Below are positions 36,192 through 45,464 of a DNA stretch of 64,000 bases, one piece after another. The translations under genes were made by a program, and so were the position numbers. Under the pieces are notes generated by a model. It worked only from the letters and a program-made list of their open reading frames with translations, made no database searches and was not told the origin of the DNA. Position 1 is the stretch's first letter; every line of letters starts with the position of its first letter. Source of the DNA: AC-32 sp963704005 (GTDB taxonomy: Bacteria > Actinomycetota > Thermoleophilia > Gaiellales > Gaiellaceae); the NCBI GenBank assembly GCA_963704005.1, contig CAVPGJ010000005.1, forward strand, positions 372,001-436,000, in the 5' to 3' direction.

Positions 36192-36797
36192 ATGCCGGAC
36201 TATCTGTTGGAGATCGTGGAGGGCCCGGAGGCCGGGCGGCGGATTCCGCTCACCGGCCCTATCGAGCTGGGCCGCGATCCGTCTGCGGGCGGGCCGCTGC
36301 TGCAGGACGAGCTGGTCTCGCGCCGCCACGTGCGCGTCACCCCGGAGGACGACGGAGCGCGTGTCGAGGACCTCGAGTCGCGCAACGGCACCTTCGTCGA
36401 CGGCGACGAGATCTACGGGCCCGCGCACCTCGGCGTCGACGGCCAGCTGCTCATCGGTGTGACCGTGCTTCAGCTGCGGCCGGCCACAGCGGAGGGCGGC
36501 CAGTCGGCGGTCCGGCCGATCCCGGCTGGGCTGACGGCGCTACGGCCGCTTCCCTCGGAACCGATCGAGGTCACTGCCGTCCGCCAGGTGCCGACCCTCG
36601 CCCTGGAGGAGAGCGAGCCGACCTACGTGCCGGCCGAGGCGCTCGAGGGCAAGGCCGGCAAGGAGGGCAAGGACGCCGACACGTCGGGGCTGCTCGCGCT
36701 GCTCGACTCGCACACGAAGAGCAAGGCCCGCGGCGCGCCGATCGGCCTCTTCGTCCTGGCCGCGCTCGCGGTGCTGCTCTACCTGTCGCTGCGGTAG
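36192..36797 (+). CDS. FHA-domain protein with C-terminal membrane helix
   Basis: 201 residues from ATG 36192. The FHA domain (about 1-100) contains ELGRDPSAGG, SRRHVRV and ESRNGTFVDG, the phosphothreonine-binding motifs. A low-complexity linker and one C-terminal helix (PIGLFVLAALAVLLYLSL) tail-anchor it to the membrane. I prefer 36192 to ATG 36177 because the latter lies within TATGCT (36176-36181), a probable -10. Divergent from the large kinase, whose targets it may read. Confidence 0.88.
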   Translation: MPDYLLEIVEGPEAGRRIPLTGPIELGRDPSAGGPLLQDELVSRRHVRVTPEDDGARVEDLESRNGTFVDGDEIYGPAHLGVDGQLLIGVTVLQLRPATAEGGQSAVRPIPAGLTALRPLPSEPIEVTAVRQVPTLALEESEPTYVPAEALEGKAGKEGKDADTSGLLALLDSHTKSKARGAPIGLFVLAALAVLLYLSLR

Positions 36798-36804
36798 CTG
36801 GAAG

Positions 36805-37314
36805 CTAGAAGCTGTTGTGGTACGAGAAGTAGATCGCGAGCGCGATCGCGTCGCCGATCACGATCGCCCAAGCGATGAGCATCGCGCCGAGCTGGCGGCT
36901 CGCGATTCCGCGGCGGTGGACGGCGGCCGGTGCGGCCATTGAGCCGAACGGCTCCGAGGGAGCCGCGCCGGAGGGAGCCGCTGTGGCCGCGGGAGTCCGC
37001 GAGACCGCCGTCTCGGCGGCCCGGGCCACGCCTTCGAGCGCGAGCACCGTCTGGCCGATCTTGATCATGTCGCCGCCGGAGAGGCGCGTGGCACCCTCGA
37101 TCTTCTGGCCGTTCACGAACGTCCCGTTGCGGGAGCCGAGATCCTCGATCTCGAACCCGCCGGCGGCGGGCCGCACGGCCGCGTGACGGCGCGAGAGCTC
37201 GGAGTCGTCGGCGATGGTCGCCGAGACACCCTCGCGGCCGAGCACGACCTCCGCGTCGAGCTCGAACCTCTGGCCTGCAGCGGGCCCTTCGGTGACGACG
37301 AGGACTGCGCTCAT
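36805..37314 (-). CDS. FHA-domain protein with C-terminal membrane helix
   Basis: 169 residues. The FHA domain is at 1-90 (VVLGREGVSATI, SELSRRHAAVR, GSRNGTFVNGQKI, GDMIKIGQTVL). A Pro/Ala linker is followed by a single C-terminal helix (LGAMLIAWAIVIGDAIALAIYF). Its ATG overlaps the stop of the upstream kinase (37311-37314), a kinase-reader pair that suggests FHA binding of autophosphorylated kinase. Convergent with the other FHA gene, 7 nt apart. Confidence 0.9.
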   Translation of the reverse strand: MSAVLVVTEGPAAGQRFELDAEVVLGREGVSATIADDSELSRRHAAVRPAAGGFEIEDLGSRNGTFVNGQKIEGATRLSGGDMIKIGQTVLALEGVARAAETAVSRTPAATAAPSGAAPSEPFGSMAAPAAVHRRGIASRQLGAMLIAWAIVIGDAIALAIYFSYHNSF

Positions 37315-38171
37315 GCGGGGCTCCCTTCCAGGGCTGCTCTCAGCCCTTCGGCGTAGGCGCCGGCTACAGGCCGGCTCTCCGGCTCCTTCGCCAGCGCCGT
37401 GAGCACCGCGGTGCCCAGCGCAGGCGGGAGGTCGTCGCGGTCGGCGACCGGGTCGGGCGGCTCGTCCTCGAGATGCGCCATCCCGACCTCGAGCAGCGAC
37501 CGGTCCGAGAACGGCGCGCCGCCGGCAAGGCACTCGAAGGCGACGCAGCCGAGCCCGTAGACATCGGAGGCCGGCGAGGCCGGCGAGCCCTTGATCAGCT
37601 CGGGCGCCAGGTAGTCGAGGGTTCCGAGCACCTGGCCGGGCTTCGTCAACACCGTGTACGCGCGGCCCTTCGCCAGGCCGAAATCGGTCAGCATCGCCGT
37701 CCCGTCGGAGCCGAAGAGGATGTTCTGGGGCTTGATGTCGCGGTGGACGATTCCCGCTGCGTGCAGGGCGCCCAGCCCGGCGGCGACCTCCTCGGCCAGC
37801 CGCACCGCGTCGGCCCCGGCGAGCGGGCCGGAGGCTGCCAGCCGGTCGGCGAGCGACCCGCCGTGCACGTAGTCGACGGCCAGGTAGTGGCGGCCGTCGG
37901 CCTCGGACGCCTCGAGGATCGGGACGAGATGCGGTTCGCGCACTTCCGCCGCCGCGCGCGCCTCCTGGTTGAAGCGGTGCTGGAAGATCAGGTCGTCGGC
38001 GAGCTCCAGCTTCAGCACCTTGAGCGCGACCTCGCGCCCGTCCTCTACCCGGGTCGCACGGAAGACGAGCCCCATGCCGCCCTCGCCGACGCGCTCCTCC
38101 AGCCGATACCCGGCGAGCGTGTCGCCGGCCTCGAGCTCCCGTTTCACGGACACCGCCACGGCGCGAAGCAT
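37311..38171 (-). CDS. Ser/Thr protein kinase (Hanks type)
   Basis: 286 residues, a stand-alone kinase domain with no membrane helix or sensor. Gly-rich loop VGEGGMGLVFRAT, Lys51, HRDIKPQN with Asp145, DFG 163-165, then LGTLDYLAPELIKG. All catalytic residues are present. ATG 38171 is the first start; GTG codons before SVKRELEAGD are alternatives. Co-transcribed with the overlapping FHA gene, its likely partner. The upstream region holds a dispersed repeat. Confidence 0.92.
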   Translation of the reverse strand: MLRAVAVSVKRELEAGDTLAGYRLEERVGEGGMGLVFRATRVEDGREVALKVLKLELADDLIFQHRFNQEARAAAEVREPHLVPILEASEADGRHYLAVDYVHGGSLADRLAASGPLAGADAVRLAEEVAAGLGALHAAGIVHRDIKPQNILFGSDGTAMLTDFGLAKGRAYTVLTKPGQVLGTLDYLAPELIKGSPASPASDVYGLGCVAFECLAGGAPFSDRSLLEVGMAHLEDEPPDPVADRDDLPPALGTAVLTALAKEPESRPVAGAYAEGLRAALEGSPA

Positions 38172-38173
38172 AA

Positions 38174-38245
38174 GCCACCGACTTGGCGGTGGCGACCAGG
38201 GAGGCTGTACGGGCTCTGCCCGTGCGGCCGTGCGACGCACTGTGT
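38174..38245. repeat. Composite palindromic repeat, copy 6 (forward, diverged)
   Basis: Hairpin one CCACCGACTTGGCGGTGG, GACCAGGGA, hairpin two GGCTGTACGGGC-TCT-GCCCGTGCGGCC, tail GTGCGACGCACTGTGT. A separate hairpin (AGTCGAG 38249-38255 / CTCGACT 38265-38271) follows. It lies between the kinase start and the antiporter stop. Confidence 0.75.
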
Positions 38246-38292
38246 GGGAGTCGAGAGAGTGTCCCTCGACTAAGACCGTCCTTTCGGCGCTG

Positions 38293-40887
38293 TTACGCGC
38301 GTGACCAGGCGAAGCGGCTGACGTCGCCCGAGCGAGGCGCCAGCGCTCCCGGCCTGGTTCCCCGCCGCACGAACAGGGTCGGCGCCTCGGCGCTCTTGGC
38401 GATCTCCGACCGCACCGGCCCGAGGCCCTCGTCTCGCCAGCGATCCGAGAGGCCGACGACCAGCAGGCCGGCGCCCTTGGTCGCGGCGAGGATGCCGCCG
38501 TTCTGGAGGTTGACGAGCACCGGCTCGGTCGTGATACCTGCGAGCTGCTGCACGACGAGCGAGGCGGACTGGAGCACGCTGCTCGCGTCGCCTTCGCCGT
38601 CGCCGCCGGCCGCGCCGAGCAGCTTCAGCGGCGCGCCGGTCGAGGACGAGATCCACGCGGCGAGCTCGAGCGCGGCCCAGTCGTGGTCGCCGCCGCCGAA
38701 CGGCGTCATCACCGGATGGTCGGCATCGAGCGTCGGCGTGTCCTGCCGCTCGACGAGCACGGCGACGTCGCACGGGGCCTGGTCGAGCACCTGCCCGACC
38801 GAGCCGCGCGGGACACCGCCGCCGGTCAGCGGCCGCCGCCCGTCGAGCATGATCAGGTCGACCTCCTCCTCGTTCGCGAGCTTCACGTAGTCCTGCCCGG
38901 GGAGGATCGAGGTGAGTGCGACCGAGCGGGCGGCGATCCCCCTCGCGAGCAGGCGGTCGCGCCGCTCCGCCAGCTCCTTCGAGAGGTCCTGGAGCTCGGC
39001 TTCGTCGCGCATCACCCCGGTCACGAACCGCTCGGGGGCGTCGAGCTGCACCATGATGATCTCGCGCGGCGGCATGGCCTTCGCCAGCGGCTCGGCCAGC
39101 GTCAGCAGCGCGTCCAGGTTGGAGGGATCCTGCGGCGCGACCAGGATCGCCCTGGTCGGCACCGCCGCCGGCGGCGCCGCGCGGCGGACCTCGTCCTCGA
39201 TCGGGTCGGAGAGCGTCTCCTTCGGGTCGATCAGCCGTAGCAGCGGCCCGGTCATGAAGGTCGTGACGAGCGCCATCACGACCAGCATCGTGAAGAGCAG
39301 CGTCGAGATCACGCCAAGGTCGAGAGCGATGCTGAGCACGATCAGCTCGGTCAGCCCGCGCGTGTTCACCAGCGCGCCGATCGCCGCCGACTCGCGCAGC
39401 GAGAAGCCGCTCCAGCGGGCGGCGGAGGACGCGCCCACGAACTTGCCGGTGACGGCCACGGCGATCAGCAGCAGCGTCAGCAGCCAGAGCTCCGGCCGGT
39501 TGAGCGCGTTCACGTGGGTCTTGAGGCCGGTGACGACGAAGAAGAGCGGCAGCAGGACGAGCACCACGAAGCTCTCGAACGTTCGGCCGACCGCGTCCGT
39601 CAGGCCCGCGCGCCGCGGCATGATCAGGCCGAAGACGAAGGCGCCGAAGATGGCCGCGATGCCGATCTGCTGGGCGGTGTAGGCCGAGAGCAGCACGCAG
39701 ACGAAGATCCCGCCGAGCCAGACGACCGAGAGCTGGCTGACCTCGTCGTAGGCCTGCGAGAAGCGTGCCAGCACGGGGCGCCCGATCAGCAGCAGCGCCG
39801 CCGAGAAGATCGCGGCGAGGACGACCACCTGGAGCGCGTGGGTCGCATGGCCGCTTCCGGCGATCGCGGTGGCGAGCGCGAGCAGCGTCCAGGCGGTGAT
39901 GTCGTCGACCGCGGCATCGGTCATCGCCAGCGCGCCGACCGGGCGCCTGAGCATCCGCTTCTCGGTCAGGATCCGCGCCAGCACCGGGAAGGCCGTGACC
40001 GACATCGAGACGCCGATGAAGAGCGCAAACGGCGTGTAGCGAACGTCGGGCGCGAGCAGCGTGTAAAGGGGCACTGCGACGAGGAAGCCGAGCGACAGCG
40101 CGAACCCGACGCTGGTGTTCGAGACGAACGCCGCCTGGCGGATTCGCGCCCGGACGGCGACCGGATCGATCTCCATCCCGACCAGGAAGAGGTAGAAGGC
40201 CAGGCCGATCTGGGCCGCCCCCGAGAGCAGCGGGACGATGTCGGGCGGGAACAGGTAGAGCTGGGCCGCGGGCCAGACCGCGCCGAGCAGGGTCGGGCCG
40301 AGCAGGATGCCCGCCAGCACCTCGCCCATCACGCGCGGCTGGCTCAGCTTGTTCGTCACCGCACCGACAAACCGGGCGGCGAGCAGCACCGCCGCGATTG
40401 CGAGCATCAGCCGGCCGAAGGTCTCCTCGTTGCTGCGCTTCGGGACCTCCTTGGTCGAGACGCCCGGAGCCGGCAGCGGCGCGTCGAACTTCGCGGCTGC
40501 CGGGGAGGTGCCGACCGTGCCGGCAAGCCTGGTGCTCGCGCCGCTGCCCAGGACGTGCAGGTCGACCGGCGCCGTGCCTCCCGAGACGCAGTTGACCGTG
40601 CCGTGCAGCTTTCCGTCTTCGAAGCGGAGCTTGCCTGTCACGCCGCCGCTCAGGTCGACGAACTGGCCGGACTGGGCGAGCTTGAACGAGTCGCCGAGGC
40701 AGGCGGACGTCGACGTGTAGAAGCCGCCGATCGCGGGCGACGGGTGGCGCCCGTTGCCGATGCCGATCGAGACGGCGAGCGCCGTGGCCAGGAAAGCCGC
40801 GATGGCGATGTAGCCCACCACGAGCCGGGCGGCCGTCAGTTTGTTGCTTCCCTCGGGCGGGCTCGCGGCCGCGTCGGCGGTGCTCAC
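38293..40887 (-). CDS. CPA2 cation/proton antiporter with N-terminal extracytoplasmic domain and two USP-like domains
   Basis: 864 residues. An N-terminal helix (about 24-44) is followed by an about 110-residue extracytoplasmic domain with two cysteines (TSACLGDSF; TVNCVSGG). Then a 12-helix Kef/NhaA-like antiporter core (VMGEVLAGILLGPTLLG; MTDAAVDDITAWTLL; NTRGLTELIVL) and about 300 cytoplasmic residues with two universal-stress-protein-like halves (ILVAPQDPSNLDALL; DLIMLDGRRPLTGGGVPRGSVGQV; LLVVGLSDRW). It probably exchanges K+ or Na+ for H+, with the USP domains sensing nucleotide. The N-terminal domain is unusual for the family. Confidence 0.9.
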   Translation of the reverse strand: MSTADAAASPPEGSNKLTAARLVVGYIAIAAFLATALAVSIGIGNGRHPSPAIGGFYTSTSACLGDSFKLAQSGQFVDLSGGVTGKLRFEDGKLHGTVNCVSGGTAPVDLHVLGSGASTRLAGTVGTSPAAAKFDAPLPAPGVSTKEVPKRSNEETFGRLMLAIAAVLLAARFVGAVTNKLSQPRVMGEVLAGILLGPTLLGAVWPAAQLYLFPPDIVPLLSGAAQIGLAFYLFLVGMEIDPVAVRARIRQAAFVSNTSVGFALSLGFLVAVPLYTLLAPDVRYTPFALFIGVSMSVTAFPVLARILTEKRMLRRPVGALAMTDAAVDDITAWTLLALATAIAGSGHATHALQVVVLAAIFSAALLLIGRPVLARFSQAYDEVSQLSVVWLGGIFVCVLLSAYTAQQIGIAAIFGAFVFGLIMPRRAGLTDAVGRTFESFVVLVLLPLFFVVTGLKTHVNALNRPELWLLTLLLIAVAVTGKFVGASSAARWSGFSLRESAAIGALVNTRGLTELIVLSIALDLGVISTLLFTMLVVMALVTTFMTGPLLRLIDPKETLSDPIEDEVRRAAPPAAVPTRAILVAPQDPSNLDALLTLAEPLAKAMPPREIIMVQLDAPERFVTGVMRDEAELQDLSKELAERRDRLLARGIAARSVALTSILPGQDYVKLANEEEVDLIMLDGRRPLTGGGVPRGSVGQVLDQAPCDVAVLVERQDTPTLDADHPVMTPFGGGDHDWAALELAAWISSSTGAPLKLLGAAGGDGEGDASSVLQSASLVVQQLAGITTEPVLVNLQNGGILAATKGAGLLVVGLSDRWRDEGLGPVRSEIAKSAEAPTLFVRRGTRPGALAPRSGDVSRFAWSRA

Positions 40888-40973
40888 AGCGGCGACCCTA
40901 CGATGCGGCCTTCGCGGTGTCCAGCGCCACTTGACTACACATTCGCGGCCCGCGGCATTACGCTTGCATCCGC

Positions 40974-42332
40974 ATGCCGCTCTCGGGCCCCCGTGATTCG
41001 ACGATCGCCGTGGTCGGCGATGGCTTCAGCTCGCTGATCATCTACGCGACCGCCGTCTACCTCGGCTTCCGCCCCGAGGAGATCACGATCTACGGTCCGG
41101 CGGACAGCCCCGTCAAGACCTACCAGCAGTACGCGTACAACCTCGGGCAGACGGTCCTGCGCTCCGAGTCGGAGTCGCACTTCCTGCCGGCGGACTGGCC
41201 GACCTTCGCCGAGCTCGAGGCCTGGTCGCGTCGGAGCCTCTCGCCGCTGCTTCGCTCCGCACGCCGCCGCTACAACCCGGGCGTCCCGGACATCATGGCC
41301 GAGGCGCACGTCGTCGCCCGCCGGCTGGGCTGGGACGACCAGCGCTACCCGCACAAGGTCGGCTGGCTGCAGCGCGCCGCGACCACGAACGGCGGCCCAC
41401 CCCACTTCGTCCTCTTCGACGAGGAGGCGCAGTTCATCGGCCGCGCCAAGCACGTCGCCCTCGCGTGCGGGCACGGGCCGCTCTCGTACCCGCCCGTGCT
41501 CGCGAAGGCGCGCAAGGACCCGGCGATGGCCGACCGGATCGTGCAGGCCTACGCGCCCAAGGAGTACGACCCGAAAGGCCGCTACGTCGTGATCGGCTCG
41601 GGGATCGCCTCCGTGAACGAGTGGGCGAACGCGATCGACGCCGGCGCCAAGTGCATCTCGCTCGTCCGCAACCCGTCGCCGGACGAGCAGGACCTGAACA
41701 CCCCGCGCTGCTTCTTCGAGGCCCTCGGGATCGACGCGTTCCAGCAGCTCGACTTCGACCAGCGCATCGAATTCCTCGGCCGGATCCTCAAGGGCACCAC
41801 GCCGCAACGCCGCGGCTGGGACGCGAAGATCAAGACCGGGCGCGAGGAGAACCGCTTCGAGCAGATCCTCGGCGAGATCGACGAGGTTCAGCCCGGCCCG
41901 CTCGGACTGAAGATCCACGTCATGAGCAAGTTCGGCGAGGACCCGGGCTGGATGGACGTGACCGGCGTCGTCACGGGCACCGGCTTCAACAAGTCGGCGC
42001 TCTCGGTGCCGCTGCTGCGCCGCCTGATCGAGTTCTACGACGTGCCGATCGCCGACGGCCGGATGAAGCTCCAGTCGAACTGCGGCGTGCCCGGGCTCGA
42101 CCGGCCCGACTCGCGCTGCCTCGCGACCGGCATCCACGCGAACTCGGTCGTCACCCACGGCGACACGATCGCGGGGCTCAAGTACATCTGCCGCCGCTTC
42201 GTGGCCGACGTCTACGAAGCCGAGAAGCCGGGCTCGCGCAACTTCTTCTCGAAGGTCTGGATGCAGGTCAAGCTCGCCAACGAGACCGCGCACGTGATCC
42301 GCCGCATCCGCAAGACGGAGCAGCTCGCTTAA
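40974..42332 (+). CDS. FAD/NAD(P)-binding oxidoreductase-like protein
   Basis: 452 residues with two dinucleotide-binding motifs: IAVVGDGFSSL near the N-terminus and YVVIGSGIASVNEW at about residue 204. This two-Rossmann layout resembles flavin N-hydroxylating or related monooxygenases (SidA/IucD-like), but I cannot name the substrate and no diagnostic motif is decisive. No signal peptide or membrane span. A TACGCT element ends 9 nt before ATG 40974. The stop overlaps the next ATG by one base, making it first gene of a tight three-gene operon. Confidence 0.7.
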   Translation: MPLSGPRDSTIAVVGDGFSSLIIYATAVYLGFRPEEITIYGPADSPVKTYQQYAYNLGQTVLRSESESHFLPADWPTFAELEAWSRRSLSPLLRSARRRYNPGVPDIMAEAHVVARRLGWDDQRYPHKVGWLQRAATTNGGPPHFVLFDEEAQFIGRAKHVALACGHGPLSYPPVLAKARKDPAMADRIVQAYAPKEYDPKGRYVVIGSGIASVNEWANAIDAGAKCISLVRNPSPDEQDLNTPRCFFEALGIDAFQQLDFDQRIEFLGRILKGTTPQRRGWDAKIKTGREENRFEQILGEIDEVQPGPLGLKIHVMSKFGEDPGWMDVTGVVTGTGFNKSALSVPLLRRLIEFYDVPIADGRMKLQSNCGVPGLDRPDSRCLATGIHANSVVTHGDTIAGLKYICRRFVADVYEAEKPGSRNFFSKVWMQVKLANETAHVIRRIRKTEQLA

Positions 42333-42940
42333 TGTGCCCGACGGTTCTCGGACGAGTCCAGACCCGGGTCGCGATCCTGGTCCCCGGGGCAATCCTGGCG
42401 ACGATCCTCTCGCTGATCACGCACAACGAGGGCTGGATCGTGACGATCGGGATCTACCTGCTGATGGGCGTCGCCCTCGACACCCTCATCTACCCGTACC
42501 TGATCAAGTGGCAGCCGCCCTGGCTGACCTTCCTGCTCGCGGTCGGCGAGTTCTTCATCCTCTACGTGCTCGTCAAGACGCTGAAGCCCGGCCATGCGCC
42601 GTACGGCGATCCCAACAACTTCTTCAGCTTCGGGAACGACTGGCGCCCGATCCTTCTCTACTGGGTCGTCTGGCTGATGGCGATCACGACCAAGATCGTG
42701 ATCCTGCCGCTGGTCTCGCTCTCGTGGATCGAGAACGGCGGCGAGTTCCGGCGCGTCGGCTGGTCCGTCGCGCCCGAGTACCAGACGCTGCCGGTGCTGG
42801 CGGCCATCGAGCCGTCCTCGGCCGGAGGGCTCGCGCGCGAGTTCTCCTCGGTGCACGCGGTGCCGGACGCCGCCGAGCTCGCGCGGCCGCTGTCGGCCGT
42901 GCACCAGGTGCCCGCGGGCGATCCGTCCTCGTCGAGCTAG
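42332..42940 (+). CDS. Four-helix integral membrane protein of unknown function
   Basis: 202 residues with four predicted helices (VAILVPGAILATILSLIT; IVTIGIYLLMGVALDTLIY; WLTFLLAVGEFFILYVLV; PILLYWVVWLMAITTKIVILPLV), then an about 60-residue cytoplasmic tail. No family recognised. It shares a base with the oxidoreductase stop and with the GTG of the cNMP-binding gene, so the three are produced together. It might anchor the oxidoreductase or pass electrons to the membrane; this is inference from context alone. Confidence 0.7.
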   Translation: MCPTVLGRVQTRVAILVPGAILATILSLITHNEGWIVTIGIYLLMGVALDTLIYPYLIKWQPPWLTFLLAVGEFFILYVLVKTLKPGHAPYGDPNNFFSFGNDWRPILLYWVVWLMAITTKIVILPLVSLSWIENGGEFRRVGWSVAPEYQTLPVLAAIEPSSAGGLAREFSSVHAVPDAAELARPLSAVHQVPAGDPSSSS

Positions 42941-43353
42941 TGCCCTCGCTCGCCGACTCGCTCGGCAGCCTTGCGCTCTTCGCCGATCTCCCGCCCGAGT
43001 CGCTCGAGGCGCTGGCCGCTTCCATGCAGGAGGAGGAGTTCGGCGAGGGCGAGTGGATCCTCCGCGAGGGCCAGGCCAACGCCGGCCTGCGCGTGATCCT
43101 CGAGGGGGAGGTCACGGTGGTGATCGGAGGCATGGACCGCGCCGTCCTCCACGCGGGGATGTTCTTCGGCGAGATCTCGGTCCTGCTCGACCAGCCTGTT
43201 GGCGCCTCGGTCGTCTCACGGACGCCGTTGCGCTGCGCGCACATCCACCGCTCGGAGCTGATCCCGTTCCTGCTCGACCATCCAATGGTGATGCTGCGGG
43301 TGCTGCAGGCCGAGGCGCGCCGGGTCGACGACGCCAACCGGTGGATGCTGTGA
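42940..43353 (+). CDS. Cyclic-nucleotide-binding domain protein
   Basis: 137 residues, a single cNMP-binding (CAP_ED) domain: ALFADLPPESLEALAASM, GEWILREGQANAGLRVILEGEV, and the phosphate-binding-cassette region FFGEISVLLDQPVGASVVS. The usual GExxxLxxxxRxAxV cassette is partly kept (GEIS, but no Arg after the loop), so nucleotide binding is uncertain. No DNA-binding domain. GTG 42940 overlaps the upstream TAG. It probably makes the oxidoreductase/membrane pair responsive to a cyclic nucleotide; a cyclase is encoded at 30.5-32.3 kb. Confidence 0.85.
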   Translation: MPSLADSLGSLALFADLPPESLEALAASMQEEEFGEGEWILREGQANAGLRVILEGEVTVVIGGMDRAVLHAGMFFGEISVLLDQPVGASVVSRTPLRCAHIHRSELIPFLLDHPMVMLRVLQAEARRVDDANRWML

Positions 43354-43424
43354 GGCGGCCGCTTGCGACGCCGACCGTAGAGGCCGCGCCGGCTTTGCCG
43401 GCGAGGCCGTCTAACACACGGTCC
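43354..43424. repeat. Composite palindromic repeat, copy 7 (forward)
   Basis: It begins directly after the TGA of the cNMP-binding gene. GGCGGCCGCTTGCGACGCC, GACCGTAGA, then GGCCGCGCCGGC-TTT-GCCGGCGAGGCC, tail GTCTAACACACGGTCC. Nearly full length and in the orientation seen after other stop codons. Confidence 0.85.
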
Positions 43425-43438
43425 AGGTATCGAAAGCG

Positions 43439-45300
43439 ATGCTGCTCTCCGGAGACAACGGCATAGAGGACCGGAGCCTCACCCGTGCGATCGACCTGTC
43501 GTTCTCGGCGGCGACCACGTACCTGCCGATCGCCGAGCACGGAGTCATCGGCGACCTGCGCACGGTCGCGCTCGTCGGCACCGACGGCACGATCGACTGG
43601 TACTGCTGCCCGCGCTTCGACTCGCCGAGCGTCTTCGCCGCGATCCTCGACCGGCAGCGCGGCGGCCGCTACCGGATAGCGCCCGCGCTCGCGCTCGGCA
43701 CCGTCAAGCAGCTCTACTTCCCGGACACGAACGTCCTGATCACGCGTTTCCTGACCCCGAGCGGCGTCGGCGAGGTGCAGGACTTCATGCCGATCGGCCC
43801 GCGCCAGCGCCTGATCCGCCGCGTCCTCTGCGTGCGTGGAGAGATGACCTTCCGGATCGAGGTCGAGCCGCGCTTCGACTACGGCCGCGAGGAGCACGAG
43901 ACGGTCGTGCACGAGCACGGTGCCGTCTTTCGCGCGCCGTCGCTGACGCTGGCGCTCACCAGCGGGATCGGGCTCGAGGTCAAGGACGGCGACATCTCGG
44001 CCCAGTTCCGGGTCGAGCCCGGCGAGACCGAGACCTTCGTGCTCGAGACCGTGCCCGAGACCTACGTCCCGCGCTCCTTCACCGCCGACGAGATGCGGCA
44101 GGACTTCGAGGACACGGTCGCCTTCTGGCGCCCTGGCTCGGCGCGCTCCAACTACCGCGGCCGCTGGCGCGAGATGGTGCACCGCTCGGCGCTCGTCTTG
44201 AAGCTGCTCACCTACGAGCCGAGCGGCGCGATGGTCGCGGCCGCCGACGACCAGCCTGCCCGAGGAGCTCGGCGGGGTCCGCAACTGGGACTACCGCTAC
44301 ACCTGGATCCGCGACACCGCCTTCTCGCTCTACGCGCTGCTGCGGCTCGGCTTCACCGACGAGGCCGCCGGCTTCATGGACTGGCTGACGGACCGCTTCC
44401 GCGAGCGGGTCGGCCACGAGTCGGGGCCGCTGCAGATCATGTACGGGATCGACGGGCGCTCCGAGCTCACCGAGGAGATCCTCGAGCACTTCGAGGGCTA
44501 CCGCGGCTCGGCGCCGGTGCGGATCGGCAACGGCGCCGCCGACCAGCTGCAGCTCGACATCTACGGCGAGCTGATCGACTCCGTCTACCTCTTCAACAAG
44601 CACGCGACGCCGATCTCGCACGACGCCTGGAGCGACCTCAGCCGGATCGTCGAGTGGGTCTGCGAGAACTGGGACCAGGCGGACGAGGGGATCTGGGAGA
44701 CGCGCGGCGGGCGCAAGAAGTTCACCTACTCGCAGCTGATGTCGTGGGTCGCACTCGAGCGGGCGATCCGGATCGCGCGGCAGCGCGGGCTGCCGGCGGA
44801 CGTGCCGCACTGGTCGGTCACTCGGGACGAGATCTACCGCCAGGTGATGGAGCGCGGCTGGAACGAGGAGCGCCAGGCGTTCGTCCAGCACTACGAGACC
44901 GCCGTGCTCGACGCGTCGGTGCTGCTGATGCCGCTGACGAAGTTCATAGCGCCGACCGACCCGCGCTGGCTCTCGACGCTGGACGCGATCACCGGCGAGC
45001 TCGTCTCGGACAGCCTCGTCTACCGCTACGACCCCGAGGCCTCGCCCGACGGCCTGACCGGCGGCGACGGGCACGTTCTCGATCTGCACCTTCTGGTACG
45101 TCGAGGCCCTGGCGCGCGCCGGGCACCTGGACGAGGCGCGCCTCGCGTTCGAGAAGATGCTCACCTACGCCAACCACGTCGGGCTCTACAGCGAGGAGAT
45201 CGGCGCGACCGGCGAGCTGCTCGGCAACTTCCCGCAGGCGTTCACGCATCTCGCGCTGATCAGCGCGGCCGTGAACCTCGACCGCCAGCTCGGCGCCTGA
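43439..45300 (+). CDS. GH15-family glycoside hydrolase (trehalase/glucoamylase type), two frameshifts
   Basis: About 619 residues when corrected, the usual size. The N-terminal beta-sandwich (residues 1-250: IGDLRTVALVGTDGTIDWYCCPRFDSPSVF) precedes the (alpha/alpha)6 barrel: NWDYRYTWIRDTAFSLYAL, a DQLQLDIYGELIDS motif, and WYVEALARAGHLDEA. It changes frame near 44246 (extra G) and near 45072 (extra C); each piece is strongly family-like, so these are probably assembly errors. Substrates in this group are trehalose or alpha-glucans; trehalose would fit with otsB. Ends at TGA 45298-45300. Confidence 0.85.
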
Positions 45301-45304
45301 CGCC

Positions 45305-45329
45305 GGCCGCGTCCGTTCCGGACACGGCC
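45305..45329 (+). terminator. Stem-loop after the GH15 gene
   Basis: GGCCGCGTCCG, loop TTC, CGGACACGGCC: an 11-bp stem with one G-U pair, starting 4 nt after the stop. No U tract follows, so intrinsic termination is uncertain. Confidence 0.45.
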
Positions 45330-45404
45330 GAGGGACTGTCCCCGGGTCGTGGCCGAAAGGGACGGTTGTGGACGAGAAGTCACACAATCGTTTCGATCTG
45401 GACC

Positions 45405-45431
45405 TGTCGATCCACGCGCTCGCCGTTCGTC
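45405..45431 (+). promoter_or_regulatory. Candidate ECF42-type promoter
   Basis: TGTCGA at 45405-45410, 17-nt spacer, CGTC at 45428-45431. This matches the motif I recall for ECF42 sigma factors (TGTCGA at -35, CGA/TC at -10), and it lies 33 nt upstream of a DGPF gene followed by an ECF42-like sigma gene. Confidence 0.65.
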
Positions 45432-45464
45432 GTACCCTCGGAAGCGACGACGAAGGAGGAGACC

